Both the position numbers and the translations under genes were made by a program. From Nemertoderma westbladi (lineage: Eukaryota > Xenacoelomorpha > Nemertodermatida > Nemertodermatidae): a stretch of 64,000 bases of DNA. Below, piece by piece: positions 33,916 to 46,108 of this stretch. Below the pieces are notes generated by a model that was given only the letters and a program-made list of their open reading frames with translations, did no database searches and was not told where the DNA came from. The DNA is taken from positions 105,102-169,101 of the forward strand of contig JAUCBJ010002949.1 in assembly GCA_032718475.1 (NCBI GenBank). The letters are read 5' to 3'. Numbering within the stretch: position 1 is the first letter of the stretch; each line of letters begins with the position of its first letter.

Positions 33916-34969
33916 AGCGTTATGCTGATAATATATATTGATTGTTTCTACACTGCCTTGGCCTCTGTACTGGGGTTGATGTTAATATATTGGGGCCCAT
34001 ACACCTATCCGCAATAACTCTCCCCTCCCCTGGATATATGTTATGTCCTTGCATGCTATAGTCATACTGTTGTGCCGGTACCGGTATAGGCCTATCCACT
34101 CCTGGCCTACCTACCAGTATGTACTCCGCGACTTCCGGGTTTAATCCCGTCGCCCGTGCTGCCCTATGGCATACATTATCTCTCCCAGCATGGCCTATAG
34201 TATGTGCAGTAAGGCCTACAGTATGTCCTGCAGTCTGTATGTGTCCCTCAGGACCGAAGTTTAACCTCCTCGAATAATCCAAGAAGTCCTCCCCGCGACT
34301 ACCGTATCCTCGATCGGCAGCTATATCTTGTCGGGAAGTTTCTCTTCGATCCCTTCTACTATTCTCGCCATCATACCGGTACGCCCTGTACCCCTCTCTC
34401 GGTGTGTAGTACACCTCGCCAGGTCGCGTCTCTCCGGGACGACGGCAATCTCCCGGAGTTCGACCCCACCGACTCTCCGACTCCATCTCTACTACCGACG
34501 GCTCGCTATCCGTCCTCGCTCTCCTGTCGTTTGCGACGACACTTCTTCTACTCTCTTCCCTTCTTCTCTCTGCAGTGTAGCATCCCCGCTCGTGAGATCT
34601 CTCGTCGACCTCCCGGTTAAACTCCACTGTTCTTCTGACTGGGCTCGACGTCTCGTCGCTCGCCCTCTCGTGACGCCAACCTCTCTCTCTCTACCCGGTC
34701 GCACGCCGCTGGGGATACTCGTAATCCCCCTACTATTCTCCATCGCCAGGTGCTGCGGTTCACCTAATTCGCCCCGCGCATTATCCGCCGACGCCTGTGG
34801 GGCACTCTCTGCCCCCCCCCCCCCTCTCACCGCTAATCTCTCGTTGTGGGGCTCCTGTAGCCCCCTCCCCCACTCGCGACCTATCACTTCACTATCTCTC
34901 ACTTCGCCTCTACGCCCCTCTCTAGTCGACGCACTGACTCTACTGCGGATGGGTCTATTCACCCCCGCC

Positions 34970-35140
34970 TCTCCCTCTATCACTGCGTTGCCTGGCAGGC
35001 TCCCGTCGGGTTGACTCAACCCCGCCACTCCCTGCGCACTAACTACGTGGCCTACCAGGCCCCCATCGGGGTCTCTCACCCCCGTTACTCCCTGCATACT
35101 AGCTACGTGGCCTACCAGGCCCCCGCTGGTCGGACCACCT
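34970..35140 (-). repeat. 60-bp tandem repeat in family X copy 2
   Basis: Three units, CTACGTGGCCTACCAGGCCC being the clearest core, with a 60-bp period (ACTCCCTGC at about 35024 and 35084). They encode GGLVGHVxSxQGVxGxxxPD-like peptides. Confidence 0.75.
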
Positions 35141-35226
35141 ACATCTGCCACGTTCATATTAATAGCACCATTATCAATACTATTCTCTAAATTATTCAAA
35201 TTATTAGAATTATTCTCTGAATTCGG

Positions 35227-36380
35227 ATTATGTGGTGCAGTGGTGCAGTTCTAGAATCCTGTAATGAGTGGTTGGTTGATAATAAGCTATCCATTCACTA
35301 CGGTAAGACTGAAAGTATTTTGTTTGGTTCCAAAAGAAAGTTAAAGAAGGTAACTAAGTTTGAAGTCACTAGTAATGGACATAAGATTGAAAATAAAAAG
35401 GAAGTTAAATATTTAGGCGCCACATTGGATAACTGCTTATCAGGAGAAAGTACAGTGAAAAATATTTTCTCGAAAGTTAACAGTAGGCTTAGGTTTCTAT
35501 ACAGAAATAAAAATAGTTTGAACACCGACTCCCGCAAGTTACTTTGCTCTTCTTTAATACAGTGTCACATGGACTATGCGTGCTCTTCTTGGTATGAAGG
35601 CTTAACCAAACAGCTTAAATGTAAATTACAAGTAGCTCAGAATAAAGTAGTACGATTTATTAAAGACTACAAACCTAGGCACCACCTAACTCCAGATGAC
35701 TTTTCTGAATCTGGACTACTTAACTTAGATACTAGAGTTAAGCAGCTACGCCTTAACCATGTGCATAAAGTGTATAATGGTAAATGTCCCAATTACCTAA
35801 AACAAAAATTCAACAGAGTACGCGATACACACTCTTACAGTACCAGAGCTAGTGCTTCAAACTTCTACCTCCCGAATTGTAAATCCTTTGAATATGATAC
35901 TTTCTTTTTTAACGGCATAAAAAATTGGAACGCTCTGCCTAATGAAATTAAAAATCTAAATAATCAATATTCTTTTAAATCTGCAGTTAAATCTCATCTC
36001 CGTGTGCAATGTAAAAATAGGTACAATAGTCCTACAGTAAGTTATTAGTTTATTAATTATTTACTATTTATACTGTAATTACGTTTTATAATAAATTGTT
36101 CTGTACATTACATCTTTATCGTTGAGTCGGGCATTGTCACGCTCTCGGTAAAGTTGTACATGTACATAGTGTAATTACGTTTTATATTGGTTTTAGGTTA
36201 GCGTAGTGTAATATTGTATTTGTATCCAAGTAACATAAAGGACCCCCTTGGAAATAAGCTGCAAAGCTTTTGGGGTAATCCTATATGTTATGTTGGACAA
36301 TACCTTTATACCGGTACATTGTTTGGTGTATTTTGTTATTGTTTTTACATAATGTATAAATAAATCTATCTATCTATCTA
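35227..36380 (+). mobile_element. LINE 3' end (CR1/L2-like), 5'-truncated
   Basis: An open frame of about 272 aa (35230-36048) begins inside the reverse transcriptase: NEWLVDNKLSIHYGKTESIL, then KYLGATLD, and the C-terminal domain with WNALPNEI. A 3' UTR and a TATC microsatellite (36362-36380) follow, the kind of tail used by CR1/L2-type elements. The catalytic RT part is not included, so it is dead on arrival. It lies inside family X copy 2, with family X sequence on both sides. Confidence 0.8.
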
Positions 36381-36662
36381 CGTTCGCTCGCCTCTTTCAC
36401 CTCTCTCGCCGCCTCACGCTCTTTACGTTCGTTTGCCTCTTTCACCTCTCGCTCTTCTAGCTCCTTTCCTTCCTTTATTTCTATCTCCCCACACTCTCTA
36501 AAGTTTCTCACGACCCTCTCAGCCCTCTCGTTATTCTCTCTCGCCAGTTCTCTCTCTCTTTCCAACAACGCAGTCCCCTCTTCCAACTGCCTCTCTAACT
36601 CTTTCTGGTCTAGCGCCACCATATCCAACTGACACGCCAGATCTATTTCTAACACCCTTCTT

Positions 36663-36815
36663 ATTTTTTTGAAAACGGTTTTCACGACTAGGAAGACAAT
36701 AGATTTTTTTAGGAAAAGTCATAAAATTTCAGATACCCAACTGCGTGCGTTTCAGAATTATAACAAAAAAACCACGGGAGGGTCATATTGACCCCCCCCC
36801 CCCCCGCATTTACAT
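36663..36815. mobile_element. Terminal fragment of a piggyBac-like DNA element
   Basis: It contains GAAAACGGTTTTCACGACTA, CAGATACCCAACTGCGTGCG and ACCACGGGAGGGTCATATTG followed by a C-run. This is the reverse complement of 56820-56960, where the element starts directly after TTAA. Assignment to piggyBac rests only on the TTAA-CCC end. Confidence 0.5.
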
Positions 36816-37590
36816 AGCTAGTTTTCTGACTGTGGACCCTTTTTTGCAACCATCTCCAGTATTTTTTGCGCTAAAATAGTTTTTAAAAGGCTTTTTTAAA
36901 AACTTATTATAATTAGTTAAAACGTTTTTATAGTGTTTAATTTAATTACTGCACATTACAATTTACTAAACTCCGGTCTGTGAGTAAAAACATATGTGTA
37001 CATATATATATACGATATTAATGTAGCACAGGGTATCAGTTTGTTGATTTCGATTGGTTTCGCCCCTTTCCACATCTAACTAACGATGTGGGTCTGGGTG
37101 CTCAAAGAGGCCGCCTGGAGAAGGTCCCGCCGTCGCTAGTTTTTATAGTTAAAAAACAAATTAATTTAGTTGCGGTTATGCGGTGTTGTCGATGCTGATC
37201 ACGATTATAGAACTGAAAAATAACATTCGAGAAAATTGTTGGTGATTTTGAATGTGCACTCTGGGGCACGAAAAAAACAAGTAGTGCCAATATGATAATG
37301 AAAAATCACCACGAAATCAAATTGATTTTATGACCATATCGGTTTTTTGGGATGCTAATCACGAATATGACACTCAAAAATATTTTTTTTATCCAACCAA
37401 ATTCGATTTTTGCTGTTTGAAAGTATATCCTACACTTGCTTTTTTCGTCCCACCAGACTTGCACCAAAAACGATAGTTGCTTTACTGCGAATAATTTTTA
37501 TCGAGTTGCATCGTGATCAGCGACCTTGAAAACCAGTATAGCATCAGTGTGGGATTATTTCACTACTAGGTAGCTATTTGTAATTTGTAG
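36816..37590. other. AT-rich non-coding with diffuse repeats
   Basis: GATGCTGATCACGATTATA near 37190 and GATGCTAATCACGAATATGA near 37350 point to degenerate units of about 160 bp. No gene is supported. Confidence 0.35.
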
Positions 37591-37594
37591 ATTG

Positions 37595-38576
37595 TAGATA
37601 GTCTCTTTTATTCGCAAACTTATATATATACAAATATATACAAGGCAGTGCACACAATAAGTGTTTACTGATTATTAAGCAAATAAGCGTCATAAACGGC
37701 GCTATCTAAGATACGCCAGTATGTAAAGATAAATAAATATCGCCTCACACAATAATAATAATTATAGTATAAAATAAATTATTGACATTACCTAGAAATT
37801 AAATTAAATTAAACTAACCTTACTAATAATGTACACAGTCTAATAACGACCACAGCACAAACAGGTCTACGACATTTATATGGATTTAGGATTATTAGGT
37901 AATTTCCTCTCTCGCGTATTTTGTTAATAGGATTTTACGGAGCTTGGTCTTGAATTCTGTGAATGAGCGAGTTTGCCGTACGTTCAAAGGCATGGAATTC
38001 CATTTTTTTACGAGTTTTACAGATAAACTATTGTGGCCGTAATTATTATTAGTTTTAGGAATTTTTAACTTAAATGTACGTTTGTTTAGGCTAGGTTCTA
38101 ATTTTGAAAAAAAGGGTAGTTTTAACTGGGAAAATGGTTGTGAAAGGTTGTACAGATATCTAAAGAAAAACAGTAAGTTGAAGTAGTCTCTGTAGGCGGA
38201 TAGTATTGGAATTTTTGCTTTTCGGCGTAGCTCAGTTCCCGATGAATCCCTAAACCCCTTTCCGAAAATCGTGCGTAATGCCATATTTTGGATTTTATCA
38301 ATTTTATAGAGTGACTGTTTATATCCATGTTTGTCATGAAAAGATGTAAGTAATAAGCAGCAATAGTGATGATGGGGTAGTACAATAGATTTATAGATTT
38401 GAATTTTTGTTAAATTTGGCAGCTGGCCTTTAATTTTTCTTAAGCAGGATAGGCTGAGGGCCATTTTTTGTATTGATTTTGTAATGTGGTCGTTCCAGTC
38501 AAGCTTACTGTTTATTATGACACCTAACTATTTTACTGATTTACTTTGATTTAGTTCTGTCTTTTCATTTACTTTC
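37595..38576 (-). mobile_element. Second LINE 3' end, minus strand
   Basis: A 189-aa open frame (38464-37895) is the C-terminal domain of a non-LTR reverse transcriptase: YKSIVLPHHHYCC, GTELRRKAKIPIL, and WNSMPLNVRQTRSFTEFKTK. The 3' UTR runs left to about 37600. The upstream part is interrupted at 38577 by insertion of E3. It differs in sequence from the 35227 LINE. Confidence 0.75.
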
Positions 38577-38581
38577 AGTAT

Positions 38582-39721
38582 TGTTCGCGCTTTTAGACCT
38601 TTAGCAGTTTAACCTGCCAATTTTAGTTGTCCTCTTGTTTATAAATCGACTTTAGCCTATATCAATTATTTAGTGTACTGAAGTTACATCAGCCGAAGCC
38701 AGTCTGTGCGCGATCATTCACCCACGGTTTTGGGAGACTGAATTCGGATTCCTTGAGAGTTATTGCAGTGTAGACCTACTGTATTATTCGATTGATCGTT
38801 ACTATATAATCTCTGACAAATATATTTACTTTCGGGGAAATATTAACAGTTCCTTTAGGACGTGGCGCTTTAAGTATAAAAACAGAGTTATGACTTATAC
38901 TAATCACAACTAGATGGCCACAGAGTTTCGTAAATAGCGCATTCTTTAGGAGATGCTTTATTATCTTTCACACTACTTCACACGACTTCACACTACTGCG
39001 CACTAATCTGCCGACCGTCACTGAATTTGATCACATATAAGGAAGATCGCAACTGACACTTGTAGGGATTATGAAATAGCATTTAATTCACACAAAAACC
39101 ACTATAATTTAAGTCGCAGTTGCTACCTGTAAACCTGTTCCTCTTACCTTCAGTAATCAAGAAGATTGGGGGTTTTATGATTATTTATTGGTATTCTCCA
39201 AATATAACAGCAATATCCATCAATATAACAACAATTAATAACAGAAGTAAAATAATGCGGTGAACAGTCAGCATGTGTTACTAATGCAGTTATGAAAGTC
39301 AGGCAGTCAGGTGAGTTGGGTATGATCCGATATGAGGTGCGGTGATTCAGGTAGGTTCAGGGTAATAGATTTACGTTCTTATAATCAAAGCCATCTGATG
39401 TTTAGGCCAAAGTCTGAAACTTCTACACAGAAGTACAGAAGATTCCGAGCCGGATCTGGTGCTCAGAAAATAGTAAACAAAGACCGTAATGCATTGCGCG
39501 AGTTTCCATAGACCTCTGTCAGACATAAGGGGGAAAATCGCTCTGATTGGCTGAATAGGCAGAACAAAGAAAAGTTCCACGTCCACAGAGAATCAGCTGA
39601 TAGATGTCGTCACACCAGGTCCAATTCCTTCCCGTCGCATAGTTGGACAAATTCAGGGCTATTTTAGAGTATTCTGCGCATTGCGGAAAAATGACTTGTT
39701 ATGTCCGCAAAAGCTTTTACA
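38582..39721 (-). repeat. LTR-E: 3' LTR of E3
   Basis: 1140 bp, from TGTTCGCGCTTTTAGACC to CAAAAGCTTTTACA, followed by CCGCTCCCAGAAAA (the polypurine tract read on the plus strand). Closest by eye to LTR-A, but with only about one U3 repeat unit. Confidence 0.9.
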
Positions 39722-39798
39722 CCGCTCCCAGAAAATGGGATTTAAGTTTATAAAATATAAAAATCACAGTTTCTCAAATACAAAAATACTCTAAACTA

Positions 39799-41852
39799 TT
39801 AGTCCTTCTTACGTGAACGGCATTTACAAAGTTTTTTGAGGCTAGTAAGAGTCCTTTTCTCTTTGGGGCGAGCCACTTTACTAGGAGGGCTATAACTCCT
39901 GGGTGAATAACTCCTGGGTGAGGGGTGCAATACAATTGCATCGGAAGGTTTAGGGTTGCGGTCGGTGTATCCACCGGTCGAGGTACCCGGTTGATCGATA
40001 TCAACCTCAGTGGAACAAGGTCAAACAACCTTTAGAGCGCGTTTCAGGACAGCAGCTCTTACTGGTCCCTGACGAGTCGTTTGCACGAGAGCTGTAGGTG
40101 GACCGTGAGTAGTGAGAAATTTCCTCGGTTTGATGGTTCTTTCCAACTCGCGTTCTCGGGCTCTATATTCATAGGGTCGTCTATGAACTTCTTGTAGCTC
40201 TGGATACGAGTTTATGAACAAGTCACCGTGGGATTTATCAATGGTATAAACTTTAAACTGTGTGTAGGATCTTCAGGTTTCACCATATAATATTGAGTTA
40301 AATTGACATAATAAGGATGGTCTTTGATCCCGTAAAATGAGTTTGGTAAAGGTCTAGCGCGTAGATTGACCTCGTGTACCATATGATGGACAAGATCTGC
40401 CCGATTGTCCGGAGGTTCAACGAGTATACCGTCAACACGAGCGGCCTCGATTGGCGGACGTTGTAACATAGGAGCGTCAGCGATAAGATCTCTAGATCTT
40501 AGGTTGATATCAACCGGTTGGGGTTGTACCGTGGTGAAGAGTTTGTCTCCGAAATGGGAAACCATTGAAGAATGAATAATGGTTTTAGAATAGAGATCAG
40601 TCATAAGGATTTGAGCTCCTGGCTGGGCTAAAGCTGCTTCTTCTCTCTCGTCCATTTCGATATGCTTCTCCTCGAGCTGATTTTCCTCCGCTTGTCGTTG
40701 GAAGCGTTCGTCCAAAAACTCTTGCAGAGAGTAGGTTCATCCAAGTTCGATGTCTTCCTCGAGATTCTGGATTTCCCGATCGAACTGAGGTAAAGCTAAT
40801 TCTTTTACCGCTTGGACTTGCTGCTGCAATTTACGTTTATCTAAACAATCGTAAGTTCCTTTTTCAATCTTTTGCCGAATAGCGTCTAAAGTGTTTCGTA
40901 CAACGCTCTCCTCCACCTCAGTGACGGGTTGTATCGGGGTTAAACCGGGACGATTATACGGGTTGAACGGCGATATTAAATGTCCGCGTCCCAATCCGGC
41001 TAGGTAGGATGGGCGAATATCTAGGGAGCCCACAACCGGAGTGCCACCGACTAATTGCTCGGGTAACACTAGATCTTTGAACAATGAGTACAGTTCAGGA
41101 GGATCCGTCATACTATTAGGATCAAGAGTCTGAGGTCTCACTAGGGAATGAGGAGGTCTGACCGAGTATTCCGGAACTCTGATCATAGGTTTGTTTAAGG
41201 ATCGTTTGAGTCGAGCGAGCGTAGGTGATACGTCGAACAAGTTTCGCTCGAAACTGCCGTAAGTATAGCGAGTAAAACTGTGTTTAGCGCAACGTCTCCG
41301 CGGATGTTTATGTCTTTCCGTTTGTTGGTTGGGTCTAGGGCATTTGTCGCAATAATACCAAAGACGCACGTCTTGTAGGGGAAACGCGGGTGATCTTTCT
41401 CCAGTTTTACAATATTCCTCCATCTGTTCGAAGCTATCCGGTACAACAGGTAGTGGTTGATCGGCGGTAAGATACATCATAGTGAAATAGAGTCGTTTGA
41501 GTTCTATCATAGTGTTATGATGTATACCTTCAGGATATCGAGTTTCTAGATTTTGTTGACTGGCTACATTGAGATATGTTTCTCTCAAGAATTCCAAATA
41601 TTCGTTGAAGTCACTGCGTTTATCCGGCTCTTCAACATCTTCTCTTTCGAGTCAGTTTCGAATAGAATTTTCATGTTCGATTCTCAGTTTATCATTCCGA
41701 CTCCGCTGGGTATAATATTTAAATAGAATCATTTCCCTTTCGGTGTCTATATCATCCGTGTCGTATAAATTAAGAAGTTAAGAAGTCCATATACGTACCA
41801 TTACGATGCGTATAGCGAGCGGTGAATTTTCTATGGTCCAATTCACGCGTGA
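39799..41852 (-). pseudogene. E3 ORF2 remnant, C-terminal and middle parts
   Basis: Homologous to E2 ORF2. From 41852 down it carries residues about 58-595, then jumps to about residue 1285 at 40230, so roughly 690 residues including the zinc-knuckle region are gone. It has stop codons (for example TGA for Arg near 40738 and TGA near 41655), a small insertion near 41775 and a duplication of CTCCTGGGTGA near 39900. The start of the gene is at 53866-54019, on the other side of E4. Confidence 0.85.
41848..41852. repeat. Target site duplication CGTGA, left of E4
   Basis: CGTGA adjoins the E4 3' LTR and recurs at 53861-53865 after the 5' LTR. Joining the flanks restores the ORF2 alignment around its CACGCGTGA sequence, which proves insertion into E3. 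Confidence 0.92.
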
Positions 41853-43124
41853 TGTACGCGCTTTTGAAGACCTTTAGCAGTTTAACCTGCCAAAATTTAT
41901 ATGTCTTTTGATTTATAAATATACTTTAGAAGATGACAAATATTTAATACCAATAAACACAACATTAGCAGAAGCCAGCCTAGTGCGCGTCCATTCACCC
42001 GCTGGATAATCCCGGGAGGCTGGATTCTGTCGGCTTAGATTATTATTGCAGTGAAGCTTACGGTATTGTATTATTCGATTGATCGTTAATAATTAATTTC
42101 TGACTAATATTATTCACTTTCGGGAAATATTAACAGTTCCTTTTAGGACGTGGCGCTCTATCTAAGTAAACAGAGATATGACTTATACTAATCACAACGG
42201 TAAGTCGGTAAGGCTTATAATTCACGTATGAGGCGCATTCTTTAGGAAATGCTTAGTTATCAGCCACAATCATGCACACTACCGGTAACGCACAATACTG
42301 CTCACTAATTTGCCGACCGTCAATGAATTTTATCATATATAAAGAGAATAGCAACGGACTCATGTAGGGCTTATCAAATAGCATTAAATTCAATACACAC
42401 CACAATAATATAAGTCGCAATCGCTATATATATAACCCGCCTCTCTAACCTGTAGTGTATCAAGAAAATTGGGAAATTTGGGTTCTTTATAAATGTTCTC
42501 CAAATAATATTCAATCCACTGATATAAGATATGACAACAGTAAAACATTAAGACGGTAGGTTAAGATATGATATGAACAGATATGTACAGCGATATGCGC
42601 TGATATGGACCGATATGTGAGTTGTTATGAACCGATAACAGTCATACGCTCTATAATCTTAAGCCTACTAATGTTTCTTTCTAGAGCCGTTGTTTCTGGC
42701 TTAGACAGCAATAACAACAAAGTATCAGTAAAAAACTGTAAGACTGAACAATCCCAGTATGATCGGCTCAAAGCTCCACATCGACAGAGAGAATCGCTCT
42801 GATTGGCTGAAGCCAAACAAAGAACCATGCGTCCAATGGCTGTTTCCATTTAAGCAACCAGCTGTTAGATGTCGTAATCTGAATCATCACGGCTAAGCTG
42901 TGTAAAAGTATTTGCCGTATTGCGGGTTTTTTGCCTTACCATGTCCGCTAAAACACGTATATAGCAGAATGACTTTTATGTCCGTTAAAACACCTGTAAC
43001 GGTACCTTGCGGGCGAGGGGAATATATATACAGTTAGAGAACCTTTTTTAGAGTATTCCAGCGCCTGGGGGGAAACTGGATTGCGAAGCAAAGGGGCCAG
43101 TTATATCCCACAGAAGCTTTTACA
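41853..43124 (-). repeat. LTR-F: 3' LTR of E4
   Basis: 1272 bp, TGTACGCGCTTTTGAAGACC to GAAGCTTTTACA, followed by the polypurine tract (43125-43138). The CCAAT element is near 42797. Confidence 0.95.
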
Positions 43125-43202
43125 CCGCTCCCAGAAAATGGGATTTGAGTCTATGAAATATACAAAATCACAGTTTCGAATATACGTAAATACTCTAAAC
43201 GG

Positions 43203-44481
43203 TTAGTCTTTCTTGCGCGGACGGCGTTTACGCAGTTTTTTAAAGCTAGCCAGAGTCCTTTTCTCTTTGGGGCGAGCCACTTTACAAGGAGGGCTATAAC
43301 TCCTGGGTGAAGGGTGCAATATGATTGCATCAGAGGGTGTAGAATTATGGTCGGTGTATCCGCCAGTCGAAGTGCCGGGTTGATTGACATCAACGTCGGG
43401 GGAGAGGGGTCTAACGGCTTTGAGAGCGCGTTTTAAGACAGCCGCTCTTACGGGTCCTTTACGAGTGGTCTGAACGAGGGCCGTGGGTGGACTATAGGCA
43501 GCAAGAAACCTCCGGGGTTTAATGGTCCTTTCCAACTCGCGTTCACGGGCTCGGTATTCGTAAGGCCGTCGATATACTTCCTGTAACTCGATATGCGTGA
43601 TTTCTGTTCGACAGAAGCGAATAGATAAGGATGGAACGCATAAATTCCTTCGTAAGCGCGTCCAGGATAATAGCGATGGCGCGAATCACGATGTAAATCA
43701 GCCTTCGCTTCCCAAGCTCTAATGTAACGTAGTGTGATCATTTCATCTACGCTTTCCAAATCGCGATTAAAAGGGCAATCGAAACTGGCGTGTCCCTTTA
43801 GTTGACAATGGTGACATTGAGTCATAAATTGAGGGCAAACCGCAAAAATATGCAAATTATTAAATCTGCAATACGCGCAATAAATTTCCATCGCCGGTTG
43901 TTCGTGGAAATAGGAACAGCGGATGTTTGTGTCCATGGGCGTAACATGGTCTCTCGATGCGCATAACCGACAACGTTGCCGAGAAACATAGTTGGCATGG
44001 CGATAATCGTACGCAGTGGACCTTGATACCATTCCAGGATGTAATCGTTGTCGCTGTTCCGAGCGCGATAGGCTGAATCTCCTCAGATTCTAGGCATATT
44101 GGTTCGTCTTCCCAGTCTGTTACGAATAGAATTTTCGTGATCTATTCTCGGTTTATCGTTACGACGCCGCTGGGTATGATATTTAAATAGAACCATTTCC
44201 CTTTCGGTGTCTACATCGTCCGTATCATGTAAATCGATAGGATGGCCGGTAGTTAGGAGGTCCATATACGTATTATTACGATGCGTATAGCGAGCGGTGA
44301 ATTTTCGATAGTCCAATTCACGCGTAAGTTGCTCTTGGGACGTCGGCGGTTCGATATAACGACCATCGTCCTCCGTAATGGTTGGATTGGTTTCACTGCG
44401 TATCAAGCTATCCACAAATGCTTGTAAAGGTAGAGTATATCGCTCCCTGATACCAAGATCATCTTCTATCAACTCCGTCAT
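43203..44481 (-). pseudogene. E4 ORF2, internally deleted
   Basis: It starts MTELIEDDLGIRERY at 44481 like E2 ORF2. Near 44090 it jumps from residue about 120 to about 1058, in a shifted frame that stops quickly. The zinc-knuckle block (CAYCRFNN, CHHCQLKGHASFDC) is present at 44032-43620. A second deletion near 43588 removes 160 bases; its edges in E2 are the direct repeat GAGTTAC at 23720 and 23880, one copy of which is kept. The basic C-terminus (43535-43203) is then in another frame. No full-length protein can be made. Confidence 0.87.
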
Positions 44482-46108
44482 ATTTGCTATCTGAGTTTGT
44501 TAATATCGAAATGAGTTTATGTTTAGGCGAGCGGACGTCGCTGCCTACCTCTCTTTGCCCCCGGACAATGGGATCCTCAGCGCCGATGTACCGTTGTCGC
44601 GGTGTTTACGCCAACATGTAGCAACAGTACGACAACGATAACCGGCACAAGTCACTCCACTGTCCGTCCCAAAGGCTTGAATCCACTTTAGGTTCTTTCT
44701 ATAGGAGAGTTGGGTTACTTTCACAATTGCGACTAGCTACTGTAAACACACCTTAGCAGTAACATTCACCTACAAACGCACAAATTCCACACAACTGTCA
44801 CCAATTGTATACATACAGGCCATTTGTCCGTTAGTCAGTGCCTTCCAGAATGTCACGTTATTACTGTGTATCCTTGGATACTAACAGTGTGCTATATTCT
44901 CTATGCTATGCAATGGGACAAGCTTTCTATTGTTCTTTTAACTTGTTTCTAATTCTAGCGTGGGTGTTGCTATGGTGACATTATGGAATGCTAGCGGTAG
45001 AATTAGGGTAATTCTCATGCATACAGATCTGGGATGCTATTTAATAATAATTCTTTAATTGTCAATATCCTCTTTATGCATGATTTTATTAATTTTATCG
45101 GCTATTGACTATATGTTGGAGATTCTCGCACTCTAATACACTCAATAGGATGAATCTCCGCTCCCATGATCTATTAATTAATGGAATTTTGGGAATGTTA
45201 TAAATTGTACAAAATGACAATTTATGAAATTCATTTAAAATATGAATTTAAATTTATTCCCGTGAATTTTATTATTTGATGTTAAAATTGACACAATTTG
45301 ATTCCAGAGCAGGTCTGGGGACATAGGATCCTTAATTCTATGAAATTTGTCTTTTAAGAGTATCGGTAAGTGCTACGATATCTTAATCGACTAGAATTGT
45401 TAACGGATCTGAATTTTACAGATTTTAATAAATATTAAATTAATATTTAAGATGGGCACCGATTTATTCCAGAGCTTGTCTGGGGACGTTAACCACTGAT
45501 TCTAGAATTTGTCTTTCAAGTATATCGGTGGGTGCCGCGATATCTTAATCGACTAGAATTACAGATGGTCAAAAGTTTAACAGATTTATTTGCGTTTTAC
45601 GCTACTGTTATATGGACATCACGCTACTATATGTATTATTTAATATAAGGTAGAAGAGCAATATCGCACGAAGCAATGTCAGTGTGAAGAGGCAAGTCGT
45701 TTCCAAGGTCTACCCAGAGCTTGGTTTAGCCGAGACACGAGGATCTGAACTTTGCATTCCTAATACTCTGCCTACCAATAATACTTGAATATAGTAGTGG
45801 CTTTATTGTACTTTAAGAAGTACGGATATTTCATCTTACTGTAGTCACGTATTTATAATATGATACGGACAGTAAGGAAAGAGAAAAATAATTGTTTTCT
45901 CGCCGTCGCACTAAATATATTATAAGTAATTACGTATGTAATAAACACTAATATATTGCACTAATCTACTAAATAATCACTAAAAATAACATTCTACTAA
46001 ATAAAATTAAATAAAACGATTATAATAAAATTACATAATAATACATACATAAATGTAAAATAAAAACAAATATAAAATGATATAGTCACACGCCCACTCC
46101 ATATGTTA
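44482..46108 (-). other. E4 spacer between ORF1 and ORF2
   Basis: Similar to 18375-20012 of E2, including two units around GATTAAGATATCG (about 45290-45560). A possible splice acceptor, CTCTCCTATAG read on the minus strand, lies at about 44702, the equivalent place to 19793 in E2. Unlike E2 it has an ATG between that site and ORF2 (near 44614). Confidence 0.55.

Larger units (their letters stand above)
33920..36690 (-). pseudogene. Family X gag-like gene, copy 2, split by a LINE
   Basis: It matches copy 1 in three pieces: a coiled coil MVALDQKELERQLEEG within 36685-36381, then after the LINE insertion (35227-36380) a Gly/Arg-rich part 35199-34492, then 34627-33920 with the AGHTVGLTAHTIGHAG block. 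The last two overlap in different frames, so there is a frameshift near 34600. The N-terminus is missing: similarity stops at about 36663, where an unrelated transposon end begins. The middle piece carries a 20-aa tandem repeat absent from copy 1. Confidence 0.6.
38582..41852 (-). mobile_element. E3, left part: outer E-family copy (3' LTR and ORF2 remnant)
   Basis: Minus strand. It holds the 3' LTR (38582-39721), the polypurine tract and a broken ORF2 up to 41852, where E4 was inserted; the rest resumes at 53861. The base pairs AGTAT at 38577-38581 would be the target duplication, but the other end is truncated so it cannot be checked. Confidence 0.88.

Noticed and set aside
35298-35537. Minus-strand ORF in the LINE
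   Set aside because: Antisense shadow of the RT C-terminal domain.
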